Notes: a model not told the origin generated them from the letters alone. A DNA stretch of 64,000 nucleotides from Saururus chinensis (GCA_035235625.1 CP141149.1:28451753-28515752); one strand, 5' to 3'; numbered from the stretch's first letter, positions 1-13,250 are shown. A program made the numbers and translations.

Positions 1-345
1 TTAAATTGTCTAATACCTATGTAGTATGTTAGGACTATTTTAACATAGTATATAAGTATTAGATTCATGTTTTCAAATTGTTAAATGCTTATGTAGCATA
101 TTAGGACTGTTCTAACATGATACATAAGTACTGGATTCATGTTTTCAAATTGTCAAAATACCTATGTAACATGTTAAGACTATTTTAATATGGTACATAA
201 GTACTAAATTCATATTTTTAAATTATCTAGTGCCTATGTATTATATTAAGACTATTCTAACATGATACATAAGTATTGGATTCATGTTTTCAAGTTATTA
301 AGTGTCTATATAGCATATTAAAACTGTCCTAAAATGTTACATAAA
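1..345. repeat. 72-bp tandem repeat, about five copies
   Basis: Five imperfect AT-rich copies follow one another. The equivalent point (a CCTATGTA-like word) falls at 16, 88, 161, 233 and 305, giving a period of 72-73 bases. Each copy also carries a TTCATGTTTTCAAATT-like block and an ACATGATACATAAGTA-like block. The array runs off the left edge of the window, so the true copy number is unknown. It looks like a satellite or an internal repeat of a larger element. Confidence 0.85.
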
Positions 346-781
346 AATTAATTTTTATTTTTTTTTCTAATAATTAATAATAATTATTACTATATTTAAA
401 AAATTTTAGGTAACTGGCAAACGCGAATATCTACGGACATGGATAAAGTATATCCGTATCCATATTTTTTTATTAATGTAGACAAAAAATTTTATTCATA
501 TCTATATTTTTAACCCGGATAAAAAATAATATCAATTATATATAAAAATAAACGTGGACACGGACGAACACATGTACAGCGGACGTCCATGAACATCCCT
601 CCGCCAAGTCTGGTAATCCTCTGTCAACAACCCCAGCGCGCAATTAAATTGGCCGCCATGTTTAGCAGAATTTACTTTGCTCCGCCCACCTAACTCCTAC
701 TGCCTGCCGATATTTCAGCGAGCCACCACTGAGAGACCCAATCGCATCATCTGCACAATTGGATTCGTCGTCTGACTGGAA
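346..781. other. 5' flank of the MBL-fold gene
   Basis: AT-rich sequence that becomes more GC-balanced from about 590 to the start codon at 782. I see no clear TATA box and no other gene. The last 180 bases are the probable promoter and 5' leader. This is inferred from position only. Confidence 0.4.
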
Positions 782-3700
782 ATGCCTATTCACAGAGTTG
801 CGGCCATCATCCGCCGGGCTTCGGGCGATGGAGGCGATTTCCTCGTCGTTCCGCAGACTCCTCCCCTGAAGTTGACGGAAGAGGAATACCAACACTATGT
901 CGACTCGGATCTCTGGGACCTACCTTCGGCTCCCCTGGACCCTCTAGGTGATGGACAGAGCTCCCCTTCGAGGATTGAAGGAGCCGAGTCCTGCTCCGAC
1001 AAGATCGATTTGCGGAAATTCGACTTCGTTTCGGCTATTTCGCAGGTTATGTACATTTTGTTGTTCCAGTTATAGTATTAAGGAGTGTTTGCTGCTGTCT
1101 GATTTTGTTCCTTGATTTAGTTATACGATTGTAGTATCGATTGCGAACTGGTTTATTATCAGCCTTCATGTATGTAATATCGTCTTTGAACTGACGTATG
1201 TAACAGGTACTGTCGCAAGTGGGCTTGGGAGGCGCGGTTGGTGTTCGCTGGTCTTTTTTCAAGTACGTCGAGGAACCTGAATTCGGGCCGGATCCTCTGG
1301 TTCACACAGTTTTTGTGGTTGGAGTGCTGGGTCCTGAGCAAGAAAATCTAAAAGGTAATCTAATACAGTCCCTATAGGTATTTTTATATGATTATGGGGA
1401 ATGAAAGGAGTTGCTATGCTTTTTAGAATATCAGCCGATTTCATAATTGAAGAAACTGATATTGCAGCTGTTGGGAATTGAGAGCGGTAAGTGTAATGTT
1501 GCAGTCACCTGACGGGTAAATGTTCAAGGTCTAACAAAGGCATATATTGTGGATCGGGATTAATTTTTTCAATTTCATTTAGTTAGGATATTGATACTTG
1601 ATAATTCCTTGTACTACATATGTTGATGTTACTTTGTTTCATGTTATGCATGGTGCATGTGACTGATGTTTGTCAATTTACTTCTAGAGGTGGGTAAATG
1701 GATGTCCCTCCAGAGCAGCGTAGATTTACTTGTAAAAGTAAAGCCAGGGAATGCACGTATTGGTCCTTTGGTAGTTATTGGACTTTTATCTAATTCAGAG
1801 CAATCACTGCAGCAGAAATTGCCCACTACTTCACAGTTCCAGGTCTGTCATTGCCACTTTTATAATCCGAGACATTTATTGATGATTTATGCATGTAGTA
1901 ATAGGATAGACTGAAGGTGAGAGTAAGTGTTTACTTTGTGTTTTAGTAGTGGGGTGGATGTTGGGGCAGAGGATGGCGCTAGATCTCACAAAAGGAAGGT
2001 GACCGGAGGAAAGCATTCCTCCAGTCATCCAGATTCTAGGTGCTCTCATAAATGTGTATTTCTTCAATACTTTCATTTATATCTAGTAAATGCATGTGTA
2101 ATCTAAAATTTCTAATTTTTTCTGAAACTGTTGCTTTTGGCACTATATTTGGGGGTCATTATACGGGGGCCAAATTTATTATGAACTACCTATAAAAGTG
2201 CATAACAAACTTAATGATTGTAGAAAAGCTTATGTCATTCATGTTTTCCTTGATAATAATCAACCTTCTGAAAACCTCAGTTTGCATAAGGAAGATAATT
2301 GTATTTTAACAAAGCTAATTATTTCAACAAATTCACTGACGTAGGGTCCTGAAACTTTTTATAGATTTCATGTGCTTCTTATAGTTTCTCACTAGCATTC
2401 CCAGCTACAAAAGTATATTTTTTCTTGTTACAGGAATACCCACTGGGTGTCACACTTATACCTATGAAAAGTAGAACAGCAAAACCTTTTTATACAACAA
2501 ATTTAGTTGTAATTTCTTCTAAAGATGCTATTCATGACCGAGAAGATTCAACGCGTACCATATATGGAGATGCACTGATTATGGATCCCGGATGCCTTTC
2601 TGACTGCCATGCAGAGGTACTATATTGTCATCATCATGTACAGTATCTAGGTTTAAGGTTGATTTTTTATTTCTTAAGTTTTTCTTCTCTCTTTCCAGTT
2701 TTGGGATATAACTTATGTCAAGGACAGCCTCAGTTAATTTAGCTTTCAGGCTTAGTGGGTTACCTTTTCATGCCAAAGGTTTTTGTACAAGAATCTGCTA
2801 TTCTATTCTTGTTTATAAGGGATTTGAAGCAAGGTGATAATGTGAACTTTTCTTTGGCCCATAATCAGTTTGAGTGACTTTGTGACAGAGTTGCTTTAAT
2901 GTCTAAAATGAATCCAGTCTGAATAATCAGAACAAAGTAAATTTGAGAAATTTCTTCACTATCTTCAAATCAAAATACAACTGTAATGAAATGATGAATG
3001 AATCACAAGGAATTAAACTCAAACCTCAATGATCCAACAGAATAGCAGCAGCTGTTCTCCAAGTTCTTCGCAGAGAACTTCAGACAGAGCAACACAGTCT
3101 CTTCAAAATAAGAATTCAATTTCTAACTAACTCCAATACGGCTACTTTCAATCTATTTATACTATCATATCCATCCGATGTGGATGCTAGCTGGAAAAAT
3201 ACAATTTAAAAATGTTTTTCAAATTTCCCACGTGATTCATTCTGAGATCACAGCTCCCAGCTGAAGGTTGAAGACGACCAACCGAATTAACCAACTGATC
3301 TCTTTCTGTTTTGACCATTATAACATTCATCATCATCAGGCCAAATATATCAACAGTCCCGATTAGCTTTCGAGTTAGTGATGGACGACTTTACCCTTTT
3401 AAGTTGGAATCGTTAGATTCACTCAATGGACACGATTTAAACCTCATTAAGGAAAGACGCTTTTACCCCTTGGCTTCTTTTAACATGAAACCATTCGATA
3501 AAATGTCAACGAGACATTTCTCTTTTCTGTTTTCATTTATATCCTGCCTACATCACTGTGCATAGAAAGACAAATAATGGGCGATTTAGGGAACTGTAGG
3601 ATTTTCCAATTTTGAGAACCAAAACTTTAGTGATTATCATATTAAAGGCTTCTTCTTTTTGTGTGTTTAGCTTCGGCAGGTCCTGGCCACTTTGCCAAGA

Positions 3701-6700
3701 AAGCTAGTGGTGTTTGTTACGCACCATCATTATGATCACATTGACGGTAAGCTCTGGAACGAACAAATTTAGTAACTCGGGTTGTAGTAATAAAGTTGAC
3801 TTTGTTTCATGGGCTGTGGGCTGCAACATGTACAGTCCTGTCCAAGTCATATATATGCAAAAAAAAACTAGACGTGCATCTTGAAATTTTAGGTATTACT
3901 TACATATTTGTCTCTGTTGTTTGGAAAAAGAATAGGCTTATTACTTAAAGGCTCCAATGCAGTTCATGTTGTTACATAAAAATTCCAGACGAATGCTTAA
4001 AGGATCCAGTTTGGCTCAGATAGACTAGACCTATGACCTGGAAGATTCGGTTATCGTAATTTATGTCTTATTGCTGCTGTCTAAGAGGCTATTGACATAT
4101 CTTATCTTATTTTTCTGCTAAATTGCTTTTATTATGAGTATTGAAAGGATCCAGTTAGAGATTGTGTCATTTTAATATCTGGATCTGAATTTGATAACTG
4201 GGACTTCAGGTTTTAGGATTTTTTTATGCAACTGATTTGAATTTTTTTTTCAGGTCTTTCTATTATACAACAATACAATCCTGATGCTACTCTTATGGCT
4301 CATGAGAATACCATGCATCGCATTGGAAAAGGTCTTCCTTGTTAAACTTTTACATATATAATCACACAAGATATGATGGATTGATGTTTTACAACTGTGG
4401 GCATATTGCCATTATTTAGTAGGGCATATAACATTCTATATTCCAGATTATTCTGCATTGAGTATATTCTCAGAAAGGTTTTAATCATTGATATCATCTT
4501 AGTTTTCTCCTTGTTGAAGAGTTGTGTCAGAGAAGGCGTCTTGCATAAAAACTTTGGTACTTTGTCTCACATTAATTATATATCATTTTTACATGTCACC
4601 ATTCCATATAGCAGGGATAAGGTGTATGAGGATGATTATAGTTTTGCATTTTAATATTTTCCTTCTTTATGTCATTTTTGTGTACCATAATATTATATCT
4701 TCTGATATATAAACTTTCATTTCATAGTTTCTTTTTTGTGGCAGATTACTGGTCTCTTGGTTATACTGCAGTTTCTGGTGGTGAAAAGATCTGCATTGGT
4801 GGTCAAATGCTCAAAGTCATTTTTGCACCTGTACTTATCGTAACTTTTGTCTTACTTCAATTTCATAGTCAATTAATTTTAATACTAATATATGTTATGC
4901 CTTGAATCTTGATTTTATGTTCCATATTTTATGGAGTTTACTGGATCTTCTTTCTTAGGATTGATTTTAATCACTTAAACCATTTGAAAAGTGAAAAATG
5001 TGTGTCAAAAGTATCATGAGATATATGGGAAACTAACAAGATTTAGTTACAATTCTTGTGAAACAAACCTGGGTTACGTTTGATCATCTATAAGATGGAA
5101 ACAAAATTGATGTTCAATAACACATTACATTCCAAATTTGGTTGACCTATAGCAATAAGGAAGAAACAAAACATTTTCTGCTTGAATTGTTTGAAGAATG
5201 CGGAACACATTGTCTAGTGGAAGGCTATTTGATTTATTTCTTAAAAGAAAGATTTGTTGTTTACTCTTTTTTGTACAGATACCTTCAAACTATTTTAATC
5301 ATGATTTATGGGTTTCCTTATCTTAATCACAGTTTGTTGTAGACCAATGTCTACACATTGAAAATTAAAGAGAAAGGGGATTAGGGCTAAAGAAGCTAAA
5401 TTAAAATAACTAATCTTTGATTTATTTTTTGAATGATCAAGGCATAGCCCCTACATATTTATAGACAAATAAGAATACTAATCCTAATAGAACTCCTAAT
5501 TAAAATGAGCCTCAAACATTAACCTAAGCCCTATAAGAACAAACTCCTAATTACTCTAAAATAATTTTACTAATAATTAAATTCTAATTTTAATAGACTT
5601 TAAAGGTGGGATCCGACCCTTAGGGTAGGTCATAACATTCCACTCAGCCTCTCCTCCATCTCATCCTCAAGGTGGCCTTACGCCTAATGTAAGAGATGAA
5701 AATAAGCATGGAAAAAAATTCCATCTAAACTTGATAGATGAGAAATAATCAATTGATTGAAACATTGCGTGTGGGTCCACCATAGCTTCTCTTTGTGATT
5801 CACGTCATATGAGTCAAAGTATGCACGTAAGTGGAAGAAGCCAATTGCACTGGATTATGGGTGGCAAAGACCAAAGCCCATGGAGATGGAGTATGCACGT
5901 AGGTCCTGCATAGCTGTTGGGTGGGCAAGGACTTTGCATAAAGTCCACAGAAGTAGGTGAGTGTTGGATGGAATGGCTAAAAAGATCACAATGGAAAAGA
6001 ATCTTCACGTGCAAAGAAAAATCCAAACCTGAATAGGACCTGAACATGACCCCAAATAGTTCTTCTCTAGGAAGGAAACCCTAACAAAACTGGTCCCTCT
6101 TCCGCTGCCAAGAGTTCGAGCACAAGTGTGGGAATGGAAATCTTGTGGGCATGATGACACTAGCCATTACTGGACTTGGTCCAGCAGAATTTGTGGCCTT
6201 CTGCCATGAGTGAAACGCAAGGAGCATAAAGGGAACGAGGAGCCGGAATTTGTAGATGTCTATTGTAGACAGAGCAATTGGAAGGGAATGAATGGAATGT
6301 GAGGTCGGAACTGGAGACAACAGAAGCGGCAGTCTAGCGGAGAAAGAAGATGCAACCAGATCGAAGGAGGTGAGCTTGATTGCTGAATCCGGAAGCACAA
6401 AGGAGTCCTTGAAGCAATAGGACAAAAGAGGAGAGGTTGGAGTCGGAAACACTTTGTTGCTCACCCAGTTGGTGCTGGCGATTTGCAAGAAGGTTGATGA
6501 GAACCACCGCGGCTCCTCCCCGTCGAAAATAAGTAAGCTCTTGGAAGATGCTCCTGAGTCAACGAGTGGAAGAGGGTGACGAATACCACTACCGGAGAAG
6601 ATGGGGCCTCCACCGGGGTCAATCTGAAACTTGGTCTAGGTGAGGAACTACAGCAAAGACAGGGGCTTCACGAAGCCAATTTTTCTGGTAGCCATGACCA

Positions 6701-9700
6701 CCGAATCATCCTCTGCGTTGAGGGAAGTAAAGTAGGAATCTTTAAACGTACCTCTACGCTAGATGAAGAGAAAAGGCAAAGGCTAAGGCAGAACTTCCCT
6801 GATGTGAAAGGGGAAACCTGGTTAAACCCGCCATTGATGTTGCCAGTAAGGGACGAACAAAGGCAACAGTCTGGCAGAGGTCGGACTGTGCAATGTCCAG
6901 ATGTAATACAACCATGCAGGAAACGATCGCTGGTGTGGTCATCGACAATGGCTGGGCATAGGCTTCAAGAGAAAGCACTTGCGCTGGCACATCTTCTGAG
7001 TAGTCCACAACATCCTGAATCGCTGGATTCGACACGGATTGCACGTCTACATGCTGAGTTTGCACCACAATGGGCTGTGGTTGGGTGCTTGCGGACTGAT
7101 ATTTGCATGTTGTTGGCCCTGTTGCGGGATGTTGCTCCAACGAAATTGATGTTGATGATTTTAGTGCCATCAAAGTAGGAGGTAAGCCAGATTCCGATGG
7201 ATGTGATGATGATCGACCATGTTGGAGGATGGCTTTCAATAATTGTTCGAAGCGGTGATCAAGCTGCTGGAGTAGAGAATCCCATTTTTGATCGAGCACC
7301 AGCAAGGAGCGCCTCATAACGGCCTGTTCCTGACATGCTGCTTCTATTCTTGTCGCAAATTGCACTAGCTGTAAGTGGAAACGTGTGGGAAAGAGTGGGA
7401 GGGTGCAGGAACACCCTCTGCTACCAATGTTGTAGACCAATGTCTACACATAGAAGCTAAATTAAAATAACTACTAATCTTTCATTAATTTTTCTGAATA
7501 ATCAATCAGGGCATTGCCCCTACATATTTATAGACAATTAAGAACCCTAATTCTAATAGAACTCCTAATTGAAATGGGCCTCCAAATTAACCTAAGCCCA
7601 ATAAGAACAAACTCCTAATTACTCTAAAATAATATTGCTAATAATTAAATCCTAATTATAATAGACTTTAAAGGCGAGGCCCCCTTAGGGTGGGTCTTAA
7701 CATAGATATGTTTGACCTTAAAAGTTCATGTAATCTTGCCACTCATCTAATGAGTGCAATTTATATTTTCTGCAGGAAACAAATGCTTTGTTTGTTCAAA
7801 TATAGTTTGTTTACATTTTAAGTATTTTTGCATGTAAAACATGTATCGTAAATGAAAAACTAGTAGCTCCATTGAATTGTTCTAACTTTTATAAATACAT
7901 GCACATAAAAGGCAAGAATACTAGTTCTGCCAAATAATAGAGGTTTTTGTCAGTTTTTCAATATCAAGCTGCATATTTCTTTATGCTAGTATATGATATT
8001 TATCCTTATGTATTTCAGGTTTTATGTGTATATGCTATATTGGTGTGACCTTTCTCAAATCTTATAAGGGGAACTCGTTTAATGGCCAGGGACATACTGA
8101 TGCACACATGGCTTTGCTTCATGTCAGTACAAATTCTCTGGTTGTGGGAGACCATTGTGTTGGGTGAGAATTTATTTTGGTCATTGGTGACACATTATAT
8201 GTAAAAGTTTTATCTGAATCCTACTAAGAAGCATGACTGTAGTTTACCAACCTATTTTTAAGTTCATTGTGCCTTTCCTCTCACATGCATTGATAAAATA
8301 TAACTGAAAAGAATATAGAATGAAGCTAAAATAGACCAGAAAGTGAACAACAACATGTTTTGAGAGGAAGACCATATTTCCTTGGGTTGCACACCTGAAA
8401 TTAGCCGATAGAATTGCTCATTACAGATGAGGAATGTTCATGCAAATGGATACTCAATGCTTATTTCTTGGACATGATGGCTTTAGCATGGACTCATGGT
8501 CTTACCTCGGGCATTCAGAGGCAGAACAACACTTGAACCAAACAACCAATGTGCAACTAACATTACGAGATCAACTATATAATAATAGAAAGAGTATTAC
8601 AAAACTAGAGAAAAAAGGAGCTAAGATATGAGATGGGGAGAGAGCTTAAATTGTTTTTATAAAAATTGTGTTGGTGGGGTTTCCTTTCGCTTAGGAGCTG
8701 AGGATGATTGGTCTCTATTTGAAAGCCTTTTCCATCACAACAACTAAAAGGATTGCATACCTTCATCAACGTTGCAAGTGTTGCAAGTGCAATTATTGAC
8801 ACCTATTTATGGTAGTTAACCCATTGTCCCACCTTCTGATCTTTATTTAAAAATGTCAACCTTAAGAGGCATGAAGTTAAGAAACTAAAGAAGCACCTAT
8901 AGTTTCTTCTAAGTGGCACTATTTCCCTCCTACTATTATATTCCAGATTGCAACTCGTTTCCAGTTAAGTGTATGCCACTAACTTGTTGAACAGTAGGCT
9001 TCTTGGAAAATTGAAGAGAATAGCCTACATTTATCTTCTATAAGTGAAATCCGTAATGGTAGGCATGTGATTCAGGGAAAATATGTACTCTGATCAGGAT
9101 CATAATCACCTTTAATGACATGTTATCATAGTGACTTTTCATATTTTAAATGTAGGCTAACAACCAGATTCTCTCTCTCTCTCTCTCGTTCTGTACTTTA
9201 ACAAGTGCAAGTTTTTTTTACTGTGTGTCTATCTGTCTTTAACTGATTGTTAAATTTAGTTTCAACTGCCTGTATTTTCGTTTTATTTTTCAAACTTTGG
9301 ATGGTGAATGCTAGTGCATTTGCTGAATTTTTTTAGTAGAAAAATGAAAATCTTCCAAAATTATGCACTATGATTAGTATAAAAAGTGTGCAAGTGTTAA
9401 AAGGCACTCTTTTTACCCGCCAGTCCCTTGGACATTGGAACTGGGAGTAATTGTTTGTTGTTTTTTCACTTCAATGCTTACGGACAACAGTAATCTCATA
9501 TGATTTTTTCTCAGTCAAGGAAGTGCCTTACTGGACTTTACATCTGGGGGAAGTATGAAGGTCAGCATGTAACTCTCTCACTTATTATTGCACTGGCAAA
9601 TGACTTTCATTATGATCAGGACATAGACCATGTTTATTGTGTTTTAGTTATAATGTCTGATAATTAAAACACTTAAATGTCAGTGTTGTTACAATGTGGC

Positions 9701-12700
9701 TACTCCCTGCCTTGCTATATGATAGCAAAATCAATAAAAAAAACAATTCTTTTGTGAGTATCTATCTACCTGAAGATGAGCAAATTGTATGTCTTAAAAT
9801 TTCAAAAGTTTGCCGAGCTTCTTTCAAATACTAAATGCCATTCTATTTTAAAATGAATGGCAACAGATCAAGCAACACACATGTTGATGGCTATCTTTTC
9901 ACGTTTGCCTCTTTGCAAGTTTTTTGTATAAATCATAGCAATTTATACATTTTGGATTCAACAAATATGTTCATTATATGGGATTTAGTTCAGCTTGATA
10001 ATGATACTACTGAGTGATTGATGTGGTATTTATTAATGCAGACAAAACAGATTCTATCAAAATGAGATTTACTTCAGCTTGATAATGGTGCTGCTGAGTG
10101 ATTGATGAAGTAGATGTTAAGACAGACAAAACTGATTTTATCAAATAATGAGAGTTCAGCTTGATAATGGAACTACTGATTGATTAATTTAATGGGTGTT
10201 TATACGGACAAAACAGAGTTCGTAATTAAGGCAGCAGAAAATTTTCTGTCACATTTTCAGAGAAAAAAAAGAGATAATACTTTTTATATTCGGTTTTACA
10301 TATAAATATCATTAGTATCTGTGAGATAGAAAGGCATGTCATGTGTTATTTACATCAAGCAGGTTGTTTAAAATAATGTAGCAGCATTTTTTAATCATTT
10401 TTAAATTTAAAAATCAAAGGTGATTTCGCAATTCTAAAACAATAAAAAATTAACATGTATGAATTTCCTTCCTTCACTGGGAAAGTGATGCAGCCAGATA
10501 ATGAAAATAGCACACGGAAAAATAACTGTAACTTGTTATGTTATGCAGGACTACTTTCACACTACATATAACTTTATGGAGCTTTCACCACATGTACTCA
10601 TTCCCATGCATGGTAGGGTCAACCTCTGGCCAAAAAGGATGTTGTGCGGATATATCAAGTATGAGTACAAAAAAAACACTACTTTTCTTGTTATTTTTCT
10701 TCAGTTCAAGAAGTATTTGCATTGAACTAGAAATAACTAAGTCCAAGTTTTTTATAAAAACTAAGAGTTTATTTATGTAGCATATATATGGAAATTGGTT
10801 CAGGCTTAAAGGCCTAAAAGGATATCCTCATCTTATGTAGGCATCGTAGGGATAGGGAAATGTCCATCTTGAAAGCCATTGAGAGTGGGGCAGAGACATT
10901 GTACGAAATAATTGCAAAGTCGTACGGAGATACTGATCCCAGGTTGTGGATTTCTGCTTCATCTAATGTGAGGCTTCATGTGGATTATCTGGCCTATCAG
11001 GACAAACTACCAAAGGTAAATTTACTTGGGTTTTCCACCTCCAGACATGTTTTATAGTACGGAACCTTCAAAGAAGATGTGGAAAACAATTCCTTTTGTT
11101 ATCATCATCTACGCCTTGTCCAACTATTTGGTGTCAGCAGTATGGATTACATATGACCATGTGAAATTATATAGATTCCGGATAATTTAACATTGTGGCA
11201 AAGTTTGATACTGGATTTCTCTCAAGGGAATACTGGGATGAAGATTTGCCATCACTATTATTATACACCTGATCAAGAGGAGACTCGTGAGATGATGGCT
11301 GCAGGAGAGTACTGCTATTAACATCTTCCAATTAAAAGCTGATGCGAAATGACCAGTTTGTTTTGCTGATGAAAGCATAAGGAAGCCACCATATAGAATT
11401 GCTTGTTTCTTGAGATGCTTAATGACTAATATATAAGCAAGGTTAATCCGTTGGTTTGGCTTTGGCTGGCTCTGTTTGAACTCCTTAATGATGGAGGCAA
11501 CACATGAATGATCATTTTTGGCTGACTTTTGTAACAATCATCATAACTTTTTGGAATGATGCTTAAACTGATACCAGGGATGCAACTTAGTATCATCTGA
11601 TCAGTATAAAATTATTTGAAAAACTAATTTTTCATTATGATTTAGGTTAAATTGATACTTCAGACATTTGAACCTAAGGCGTAGCCTGAAACCAACGGTA
11701 GTTTTTTATTTAGGGATTTCATTAAATGGTTTGCTGAGGACTAGTGGTAGGGCTTCCGCATTTGCACTGAGCTTGAAGTACAGGGCAAGATTGTTATGTA
11801 TTAACTTTGAATTGTTATCCAGTGGATAGTAAATCTGCACAAACCCAGATCAGATTATATTGTATTAACACGATGCCGGGCTTTCCCTCTTTAGCATGCT
11901 GTGGTTTTTATAAGGTTACCTTCATCTTATCTTGATTCAGCCAATGTATGGCCTAAGATTGTGACTCATGTTTTAAACAATTGTGGTGGAAAATTGCAGG
12001 GTTTTTCAATAGAAAAATTAAACTGCAGTTATGAAGAACTTGTTTCCAAGGCGGAGGTTTCGATACTCAAATCTGGATCAGTTCTTTAGTCTTCCTTTTT
12101 CAATACCTCCCAACGTTACATCAGCCTCATTTTTCCTTTTCCCCTCAAATAATTGTGTTCAATTGGATTTCTTATTTTGTATATGGTGTTTAAGTATGAT
12201 TTGTTGGTGTACTATAAATGTGAATCTTCTGTCAGTAATTGTGGGATGTGTTGGAAGCGCCCATTACTATTTTTCACTCTTGATCATGAAAGTCGGGAAG
12301 AAAACCAAGAAGAGATCTGCTTTCTTTATGCTCACGTTTTGGTAAATATTCATTGTTAGTTTTGGTGTAGATGGGACAACTATCAGCAATGAGCTTGAAC
12401 CAACTAGTTATATTCAATTTATTGGTGGACTTTGTGACGAACATTCACACTGTAGTTCCATGCAACAAAGATACGGATCACGTGTTCTTAATTCCTCAGC
12501 TTTTGGATGCGATATAGTAGTTGTGAAATCCTTTTTATTTCTGCCTATTAGCTGGCTGAACATCTCCGTCATGATCTTGCAGGGATTTCCCCTGAAAAAA
12601 TTTCAGGCGAGTTGTCGGATCAATTTTATATCAAAGTGGACTTGGAACTTCGTAAAATCTGAGATTCGGCTGATGGCTGCCAAGCTTGACTCAACTAAGT

Positions 12701-12840
12701 TGTTTGGAGCCATTGCTGTGATAGTCTTTTCTGTCTTCTATGCCCTACAAAAAATGAATGCTTCAGAGAATGAAGGAGATCATGTAAGACTGCCAAAACA
12801 TTCTATCGATACTGTCATAGTCTTCATGCCCCCTTATTAA
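782..12840 (+). CDS. LACTB2-like metallo-beta-lactamase-fold hydrolase (At4g33540 type)
   Basis: Twelve exons with GT/AG borders and consistent phases: 782-1045, 1207-1354, 1688-1842, 2434-2616, 3671-3746, 4254-4331, 4745-4830, 8090-8163, 9515-9560, 10549-10658, 10841-11015, 12583-12840. They give 550 aa; from memory the Arabidopsis homologue is slightly shorter. Residues 1-250 are a plant-type N-terminal region with a WDLPS block. The MBL domain follows: HHHYDH at 268-273 (the HxHxDH metal motif), GHTDAH at 331-336, a metal-ligand Asp at 351 in GDHCVG, and His391 in MHGRVN. Residues 505-520 are a hydrophobic segment near the C terminus, suggesting a membrane anchor. Known for the family: animal LACTB2 is a mitochondrial single-strand RNA endonuclease; the plant substrate is not known to me. 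All visible metal ligands are kept, so the enzyme is probably active. Least certain is the last exon, because a competing exon-like piece lies near 12001. Confidence 0.88.
2920..3353 (-). mobile_element. Probable solo LTR, antisense, in intron 4 of the MBL gene
   Basis: A 434-base block is flanked by an identical 5-bp duplication CAGTC at 2915-2919 and 3354-3358. Read on the minus strand it looks like an LTR: it ends in CA, has a TATA-like AGTATAAATAG in the middle, and has T-rich leader sequence after that. The first base pair reads TT rather than the usual TG. No internal domain or second LTR is present. The boundaries rest on the target duplication; the LTR identity is inferred. Confidence 0.5.
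5335..5637 (-). repeat. Left LTR (3' LTR) of the intronic element
   Basis: It starts TGTTGTAGACCAATG and ends GGTCATAACA as read on the plus strand. It shares long stretches with 7428-7702, including CCCCTACATATTTATAGAC. It carries small gaps and substitutions against its partner, so the insertion is old. Confidence 0.75.
7428..7702 (-). repeat. Right LTR (5' LTR) of the intronic element
   Basis: It starts TGTTGTAGACCAATG and ends GGGTCTTAACA on the plus strand. It is the partner of 5335-5637 and lies next to the putative primer-binding site at about 7427-7412 on the minus strand. Confidence 0.75.
9170..9187. repeat. (CT)n microsatellite
   Basis: Eight to nine uninterrupted CT units in intron 8 of the MBL gene (8164-9514). 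No function is suggested by position. Confidence 0.8.
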
Positions 12841-13048
12841 TGACAGCTTATGGCAGGGAAATCAGATATTTTAGCACTAATAAATGTGCCAGAAGATAGG
12901 CAAGCTCGATTGATAACTGTTAAAACAAGATAATGCAAGAACCTTTTTCTCAACCTTGTACTGTATCAGTTTTAGCTCAAAGTTCAACTAAAAATGTGGA
13001 TGCAAATGCAACTGCGGTTCACAAATGTACCGAGTTTAACAAAGCAAC

Positions 13049-13250
13049 TATTAAGGCAACCTCCTCCAGTGCCACTGTGGCAATCCTGGACTCCCCTCTG
13101 CTTGTAATCACCACCGTTTATGTGTCACTACACCCTCTCCATATGGGAATATACTCTTGTATCCCTTGTGTATTTCCCAATAGAAAATATATACATGTAT
13201 CTATAAATACCTGTATTCTGTAAATGAAATATTGTCTTTGTCTGCTTTCA
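13049..13250 (+). repeat. 5' LTR of the copia element
   Basis: 202 bases, starting TATTAAGGCAACC and ending CTGCTTTCA. It contains a TATA-like AAAATATATACATG stretch near the middle. Same length as the 3' LTR. Confidence 0.92.

Larger units (their letters stand above)
5335..7702 (-). mobile_element. Non-autonomous LTR retrotransposon (pol-less) in intron 7 of the MBL gene
   Basis: Two similar LTRs (5335-5637 and 7428-7702) enclose about 1.8 kb. On the minus strand the right LTR begins TGTTAAGACC. It is followed by TTGGTAGCAGAGGG, close to the initiator-Met tRNA binding site. A purine-rich tract precedes the left LTR, so the element runs antisense to the host gene. The inside has open frames on the minus strand (7440-6754 and 6488-6081) but no recognisable protease, integrase or reverse transcriptase. 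This fits a LARD/TRIM-like derivative. I could not find a matching target duplication, so the ends may be eroded. The host intron is 3.26 kb (4831-8089), most of it this insertion. Confidence 0.75.

Noticed and set aside
6576-7178. 200-codon frame on the plus strand
   Set aside because: It lies inside the antisense LTR element, overlapped by a longer frame on the element's own coding strand; no recognisable domain.
5330-7707. 5-bp target duplication for the intronic LTR element
   Set aside because: CAGTT on the left and TAGAT on the right do not match; no shifted boundary gave a convincing pair.
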